Origin: Chaetomium olivaceum
Taxonomy: Eukaryota; Ascomycota; Sordariomycetes; Sordariales; Chaetomiaceae
Direction of reading: 5' to 3'
Length of the DNA: 64,000 bases
NCBI GenBank assembly: GCA_039881045.1
Contig: JAYWVB010000040.1
Span: 186,001 to 250,000 of the forward strand
Shown here: in pieces, positions 58,104 through 64,000 of the stretch
How positions within the stretch are numbered: the stretch's first letter is position 1
How the letters are laid out: the number at the start of each line of letters is the position of its first letter
Position numbers and translations under genes: made by a program
Notes under the pieces: generated by a model
Seen by the model: the letters and a program-made list of their open reading frames with translations, nothing else
Told to the model about the DNA's origin: nothing
The model's database searches: none

Positions 58104-60058
58104 ATGGCAAAGAGGTACGAACTATAGCCCTCGAAAAAGGTGTTTTACGGCATGGGTACTAATCTATCTTATTATTACAGCAAATCTGCTCTGTCTGTCT
58201 CATCCAAGGCGATTGACCCCACCTTGGATGCTTTGTTTTCCCAAAGCGTAAGTAACCCTTGACGGCAGCTCGTCGAATCAATTCTAATATCTACCTAGGC
58301 TGGAGCCATTAAGACACCCCCTAAATCGCGCTACGTTGATCTACTTCCGCAGAAGCCCAGGGCGGTTCCCGAGAACGAGGAGGATGAGGAAGACGAAGAT
58401 GCCTCGGAGAACGAAGAACTAGAAGGCTCCGAGGAGGAATCAGGGGAAGAGACCGGCGCCGAGTCGGACGCCGAAGGTTCAGATGATGACGAAGATATGC
58501 TGTCTGGCGAAGAGGAGTCCGAAGATGATGAGGCGGACGCCGCTTCAAGCGCGGACGACGAAACCGCAGCTGCAGAGGTTCTGGAGAGAGCTACCGCACG
58601 CGGCCCATCTCAAGACGAGGCGCGGAAGCGGAAGCGGAAACAGCGAGATGACGACGAGAACCTTGAGGCCAACTACCTCGAGCGCTTGGCAAACGAGGAA
58701 GCGCCGTCTGGAAAGCGACACAAGACAGACTCGACCGAGAAGGAGGCGGCGCCAACAGCTTCCGAGGTTGAAAAGGAGGATGACGATGAATCGGGAGATG
58801 AAGTGCCCGTTCACGAATCAGTCGCTGCCCGCCCTGCGGTATCCGAGCTAGAGAAGGCGAACCGCACCGTTTTCCTCAGCAACGTCTCGGCCGAGGCGGT
58901 TACCTCGCGCAAGGCCAAGAAAACGTTACTCAACCACCTCTCATCCATCCTTGACAAGAAGGCAGACCCACCTCAAAAGGTAGAATCGATACGATTCCGC
59001 TCAACCGCCTTTGAGTCAGCAGGGATACCAAAACGCGCTGCATTCATCAAGAAGGAAGTCTTGGAAGCCACCACCAAGTCTACCAATGCCTATGCCGTCT
59101 ATAGTACCACGGCGGCGGCGCGGCTTGCTGTGGCGCAACTCAACGGTACCGTCGTGCTTGATCGGCATCTCCGCGTCGATAGCGTAGCCCATCCGGCAGC
59201 TGTCGATCATCGCCGTTGCGTTTTCGTCGGTAACCTGGGCTTCGTCGATGACGAGAGCGTGTACAACATCAAAGTTAATGAGGAGGGCAAGGAAGTCGGA
59301 GAGAGGCGCAAACGGACCAAGACACCAATGGACGTTGAGGAAGGACTCTGGCGCGTCTTCGGCAAAGAGGGCGGCAAGGTTGAAAGCGTCCGTGTCGTGC
59401 GAGACGCCGCGACCCGCGTAGGCAAGGGCTTCGCCTACGTCCAGTTCTACGTCAGTTCATCTCCCAACCCACGCAACTCTTGAATCCCTAACTAACCCCC
59501 TTTGCAGGATGGCAACTCAGTCGAGTCCGCAATCCTCCTTAACGGCAAGAAATTCCCCCGATGCTCCCGCGCGAGCTTCGCGTCACCCGCTGCAAGGCCC
59601 CGCACAAGACAGCCCGCGCGATGGAAGCCCGCAACCAGAGAGCCCCCGCGGCTCCCGACCGCAAGGGCGGCAAGTTCGACAAGCGGGACCGCAAGCCCGG
59701 TACCGGCAGCAACAGCGAAGGGACGTACGTGCCCAAGCCCACGGCCGAGTCCCAGACCCTCGCCGGCCGCGCGAGCAAACTGCTCGGCCGGTTCGGCGCG
59801 GCGAAGCTCGCGGGCAAGGCGCCCGGCCTGAACAGCAAGAAGAGGCGGGACCGGCGCGACCGGTTTGTGAACCGCGGCGGCGAGCCCGCGGGCGGGGGAG
59901 AGACGGGCGGGATTAAGGCACCGGAGCAGTTTGTCTTTGAGGGACGGCGTGCCAGCGCGAAGGACGGCAAGCCCAAGGACTTGAAGTTCAAAAAGGGCAA
60001 GGCCAAGGCCAAGCCGCCTAATAAAAAGGGCAAGGGTGGCAAGGTTGGGAAATACTAG
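58104..60058 (+). CDS. nop12: Nop12, nucleolar RRM protein in 60S ribosome biogenesis
   Basis: Exons 58104-58114, 58181-58247, 58299-59450 and 59508-60058, about 590 residues. The start MAKSKSALSVSSKAIDPTLDALFSQS is followed by a long acidic region (EEDEEDEDASENEE; DDDEDMLSGEEESEDDE), a basic patch (RKRKRKQRDDDE), RRM1 (NRTVFLSNVSAEAV) and RRM2 (RRCVFVGNLGFVDDE, then GKGFAYVQFY). The C-terminus is basic and Gly/Lys-rich (KPKDLKFKKGKAKAKPPNKK). This order is that of Nop12, needed for pre-25S rRNA processing in the nucleolus. The first coding exon has only 11 bases. One C is missing from the run at 59555-59559, between NGKKFP and MLPRELRVTRCK, which splits the end of RRM2. Confidence 0.9.
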
Positions 60059-60682
60059 CGGGGAGGCTGAGAGGCAGAGGTGTCTGCTGTGGGAATAAAG
60101 GCGTGTGTTGATCGGTTGTGCATACCTGTGTGTATACGAATGCTTGCGATAGACCGATAGTTGCCGGTTAGAGCCTCGCAGTGTGTTGGCTAGCCGCCCA
60201 GTTAATGGACTGCCTCGTCGATCGAGACTACCTACGGGAAATAGAGCCAACAAAGTTGATCGTATCGCAAACACCATAAATGCGGTTTGCCTTTCGCAGC
60301 TTGTACCTACAAGCACCGTGTCGCCAACAAAAAGTATCATATGACGTCTAGGAACGTGACAATCATCGAGGAAGCGGCAGTCACCTAACCACCAAGACCC
60401 CATATCCACATTTGGTGCTATCTTTCAGAATGGACAAGTGTGCCAGAAGCAGTAAGAACACGGCTTGCTGGGGGATATTATCTTCATAGACATCTTCATA
60501 TACGCATACGACGCCAAAAGAAAGTCCATCATCATCAACCATCAACCATCATTCACTCCTGCCATTTCCCTCCCTAATTCCCGGAGAACCTGACAGGGCA
60601 ACCCTCACCCGACCGGCCTACAGAGCTCGCCCGTTCTACGCGCCGACCCGTAAATTACGCCGCCGCCACGGTACCAGCCGCT
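60059..60682. other. Intergenic, tail-to-tail
   Basis: Between convergent nop12 and alpha-tubulin. A CATCATCAACCATCAACCATCATT stretch near 60530-60555 is a short imperfect repeat; nothing else seen. Confidence 0.5.
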
Positions 60683-62611
60683 TTAGTACTCGGGCTCCTC
60701 CTCGTCAAACTCGGTCGAGTCGGCGGCGACCTCCTCGTAGTCCTTCTCGAGGGCGGCCAAGTCCTCGCGGGCCTCGCTGAACTCGCCCTCCTCCATGCCC
60801 TCGCCGACGTACCAGTGGACGAAGGCGCGCTTGCTGTACATGAGGTCGAACTTGTGGTCGAGGCGCGACCAGGCCTCGGCGATGGCGGTGGTGTTGGACA
60901 GCATGGAGACGGAGCGGTCGACCGAGGCGAGGCCGCCGTCCTCCGGGGAGGCGGTGGGCACGGCGACGGGCTTCTGGTAGTTGATGCCGATCTTGAAACC
61001 AGTCGGGCACCACTCGACCAGGTTGAACGAAGCCTTGGCCTTGAGCTGGGCGACGGCGGCGCCGCAGTCGTGGTGGACCACGTCGCCACGATACAGGAGG
61101 GCGACGGCCATGTACTTGCCCTTGCGGGGGTCGCAGACGACCATCTGGTTGTTGGGCTCGAAGCCTGGGAAGGGGACATTAGCTCGACTGTTGTTACAGA
61201 AAACTCAAGGCAAGGGCGTGGTGGCACTTACACTGGAAGGTCAATTCGGAGACCTTGAAGCTCTCGTGAGCGCTCTTGGCTGCCGAGATGACGGGGGCGT
61301 AGCTGATCAGGGGGTAGTGGATACGAGGGTAGGGCACCAGGTTGGTCTGGAACTCGTTCAGGTCGACGTTCAGGGCGCCATCGAACCGCAGCGAAGAGGT
61401 GATGGAAGAAACGACCTGGGCAATCAGACGGTTGAGGTGATCGTAGCTCGGTCGGGGGATGTCCAGGTTCTTGCGATATCGAACACATATCACAGCTTCG
61501 TTGTCAACCAGGAAGGTGCAGTCCGAGTTCTCGATGGTGCTGTGGGTGGAGAGGACAGCATTGTAGGGTTCAACAACGGCAGAGGAGAGGCGCGGCGCCG
61601 GGTAAACGGTGAACTCCAGCTTGCACTTCTTGCCGTAGTCGGTTGACAGGCGCTCGAGGAGGAGAGCGCCAAATCCAGACCCTGTACCACCACCGAAGGA
61701 GTGGAAAACCAAAAACCCTTGGAGGGAGTTGCAGTTGTCTTGTCATCTCGTGTCAGCTATGGCCTGCCCATGTGTCAGGTTAAGGATGGATGCGCCTACC
61801 AACAACACGGCGAATGCGGTCGACGACATTTTCAATCATCTCCTTGCCAATGGTGTAGTGACCACGGGCATAGTTGTTGGCAGCATCCTCCTTTCCGCTA
61901 ATCAGAAGCTCAGGGTGGAAGAGCTGGCGGTAGGAGCCGGTGCGGATCTCATCGATCGGCGAGGGGTCGAGATCAACGAAGATAGACCTGGGGACGTATT
62001 TGCCACCGCTGGTCTCTGTGAAGAAGGTATCGAAGGAGCCGCCTTCGGCGAGGTCGGTGGCCTCGGGGTTCGGGCGGCCGTCAGGCAAGAGGCCGTGCTC
62101 TAGCAGGTACCTAGAAACATTGGTTAGCCAAAATGGCGGCATAAAGAAAAGCGGTGAGCAGGTACTGACAGCTCCCAAGCGCTGTTGCCCAACTGGGCAC
62201 CAGCCTGGCCCAGGTGGACGTGAAGGATCTGGCGAGCAGTCGTGTTAGCATTCAGCTTCGTACACTATGAAATCCATCTTGTGCAGCAAATTCAGCAACG
62301 CCCTGGCGTTCCTAATAGCCGAGGTGTGGCGAGCTCGCCCGGCCCAGCAAGGCTAACAAACAAACAGCCGACTTGACCAGTCGTAAACTGCACCAAATCG
62401 ATGCAAAATAAAGGGCAATGGTTGTTGTCGAAACACCATTGGGGCCGGGCAAGCAAACCATCACCAGATTTCATAGATCTGGACGGCGATGGCATCATCT
62501 TGGCGGTCTCCGCATTGCGGGCGGGCCGCCGACCTGAAGGTATCGCCAACTGTGGACGGCCGGGTCGAGTCGCAAAGGGCAACGGTGGTGTGCTCTTACC
62601 TCGCCTCTCAT
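60683..62611 (-). CDS. tub1: Alpha-tubulin
   Basis: Five exons: 62611-62600 (MRGE), 62228-62170, 62110-61800, 61738-61232 and 61164-60683; 456 residues. Landmarks: ILHVHLGQAGAQLGNSAWEL, the GTP-binding GGGTGSGFGALLLERLS, NTTAIAEAWSRLDHKFDLMY, VHWYVGEGMEEGEFSEAREDLAALEKDYEEV, and a C-terminal Tyr (EEEPEY) as in detyrosinatable alpha-tubulins. It pairs with beta-tubulin to form microtubules. The very short first exon and its 371-nt intron are typical of fungal tubulin genes. An odd segment, DNEAVICVRYRKNLDIP, replaces the nearly universal NEA(I/V)YDICR(R/K)NLDIP: seven residues where six are expected, with no frame change. The frame is otherwise intact. Confidence 0.95.
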
Positions 62612-63540
62612 CTTTACAGTGTATATGTGTCGAAATTAGAGGTGTCGATGGCTTCGGTGTAGAAGCAGAGCAGGGAGCGCACAGCGCGGTGCGGAGAGAG
62701 CAACAGAAGAAAGGGTCGGCACCTGTCGTGGAATTGCGGAGTGGTTGAGTTGTCTGTGTGAATATTTGTGGGCCTAGCGGACTTGAAGGTCCCCTGTTGG
62801 ATGCTTGGCGAGGGGCAGTTTCGTGGGGTTCAGTTCTCACCGCTTGCTCGCCCCTGTCTCAGCCGTCCAATGACCCACGCACACACTCGCGAGTCTTGGC
62901 ACGGCGCATTCGGCAAAGTGGCACCGTGTGGGGATCCCGAACTTGGATGCAAGGCACAGTCCATCCGATCTCCAGATCTCTTTCTGATCAAGATCTTGGG
63001 GGCGCTCGGGCGTCAGCAGGACCAAACAACATGATCGGCAGGATGAGAGTAAGAAAAACGATAAGCTTTCCGCTCATCTCATCATCCACTCTAGAATATC
63101 TACAACATGTACAGAATACATTCTTTGACCCCTTAAGGTTACCAATCGACCATGGCCATAATCATGGCCGCGGGGCGATTGTTTCTCATCAGAGACGAGA
63201 CGGCAGGCCATGCTCCACGTTTCAAAACTTTCGAGACGACCGCCCCATCGGCCTTGGCCGAAACTCGTTGGCCTTTTCTTCGACAACGGAAGCTCAAAAC
63301 ACAGCCAGCTGCTGAAAAACAATGAAGCACATCATCTGAACATAATTGCCAAGATGCTTGGTAGGTTCTTATGAGGTCTGTGGCGTTCAGATCAGCGGCA
63401 CAGCGACAGGATTCACCATAAACACCACTTATACAATAAATTCGATCAACAAGAGCAAAACATATTTAAATACGAGATTGCAGCCATCATGTACAAGCTA
63501 GGAATTGAGTCTCCTGTATTTGAAGTACTAGGGACATCTC
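62612..63540. other. Intergenic; tubulin promoter
   Basis: Upstream of the alpha-tubulin start. No supported gene or repeat recognised. Confidence 0.5.
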
Positions 63541-63653
63541 CTACTGCCGCCCCCATAGTTGGGTCTCGCCGCCCTCAGCTAACCTGGCCTTGGGGTTCGC
63601 AACCCGAACGCCAGGCATGTCCTCCGGACGAGGCAACCCACTATCATAGCCAT
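63541..63653 (-). CDS. Probable 3'-terminal exon of an unidentified gene
   Basis: On the minus strand an acceptor (TTTCTCACCCAG) at 63654-63655 is followed by an open frame reading DGYDSGLPRPEDMPGVRVA, then NPKARLAEGGETQLWGRQ and a stop at 63541. The composition is that of real protein, while the other frames are not. A second possible coding piece (MGLMLDAMLKMFGLEEDID) lies at 63845-63780. I could not decide the donor that links them or the family. The rest of the gene may lie beyond the window. Confidence 0.4.
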
Positions 63654-64000
63654 CTGGGTGAGAAATTCATAGTGTTGTCGTTGTTTCAGGCTTGGTACGA
63701 CGCTTCTGGTTGAGAGTGGTCTAGTAGTTGAGACTGCCGGTTTCCCGGAGCTGGCTATGGCCCCCAGACTAGACGATATATAAATCTTGTCAATGTCTTC
63801 TTCAAGTCCGAACATCTTGAGCATCGCATCCAGCATCAAACCCATCCATCTACTTCCTTAACTTGTCTCTTCTCATCTCGTCCTCGCTCTCTGTCCGCCC
63901 ACAAACCGCACCATTGTTTCCCTGGAGCCATATCATCACCCCCTTCCCAACCACATTCGATTTGACTCTATAACTTTAGAACCGGCCATTGCATCCATTC
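63654..64000. other. Window end, unresolved
   Basis: May hold more exons of the minus-strand gene ending at 63541, or the promoter of a plus-strand gene outside the window; neither can be supported. Confidence 0.3.

Overview
The window is nuclear DNA of a filamentous ascomycete, most likely a member of the Sordariales close to Chaetomiaceae. This rests on short introns (about 50-110 nt) with GTRAGT-like donors, CTAAC/CTGAC branch sites and YAG acceptors, on densely packed genes on both strands, and on proteins that match typical Sordariales families (Cys-9-type thioredoxin reductase, CAF-1 Cac2, Sds3, Nop12, Pta1/symplekin, Yth1, COA3, alpha-tubulin). No tRNA, rRNA or CRISPR array was recognised.

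Layout. 0-3 kb: a serine-rich protein with C-terminal membrane segments. 4.4-9.3 kb (-): a full-length ABCC transporter. 11.2-13.6 kb (+): CAF-1 subunit Cac2. 14.6-16.4 kb (+): an amidase. 16.8-17.9 kb (+): a SAM methyltransferase. 18.0-23.5 kb (-): a Tad1-like LINE retrotransposon with two overlapping ORFs. 23.7-27.8 kb: an NB-ARC/TPR receptor-like (NLR) gene lying between two inverted copies of a roughly 170-200 bp repeat, with 98-bp LINE-tail modules just outside both ends. 28.3-29.9 kb (+): DUF1776 protein. 30.0-30.9 kb (-): Yth1. 31.5-32.7 kb (+): quinone oxidoreductase. 33.1-34.2 kb (+): thioredoxin reductase. 34.9-35.3 kb (+): small Ser/Tyr/Asn/Gly-rich protein. 35.6-36.1 kb (-): DUF1772 membrane protein. 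36.8-38.8 kb (-): MFS transporter. 39.8-40.1 kb: 31-bp minisatellite. 40.4-41.6 kb (+) and 42.9-46.0 kb (-): two unrecognised proteins. 47.3-49.0 kb (-): She3-like coiled-coil protein. 50.5-53.3 kb (-): Pta1/symplekin. 54.2-54.6 kb (+): COA3. 55.2-57.4 kb (-): Sds3. 58.1-60.1 kb (+): Nop12. 60.7-62.6 kb (-): alpha-tubulin. 63.5 kb (-): terminal exon of an unidentified gene.

Most genes are ordinary housekeeping loci that do not form a pathway, although Pta1 and Yth1 both belong to the mRNA cleavage/polyadenylation machinery and COA3, TrxR and the quinone oxidoreductase are redox or mitochondrial functions. The accessory part is 18.0-27.9 kb. It holds a LINE, its satellite modules with (TG)n tails, and an NLR gene with near-identical 42-residue TPR units bounded by inverted repeats, which may be a mobile immune-receptor cassette.

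A caution applies to the whole window. At least ten otherwise intact, conserved genes contain one or more frame breaks that look like one-base gains or losses, often in homopolymers (ABCC, Cac2, amidase, DUF1776, TrxR, MFS, She3, Sds3, Nop12, LINE ORF2 and others). Uncorrected sequencing indels are the simplest explanation, so those genes are annotated as CDS with the breaks noted rather than as pseudogenes.
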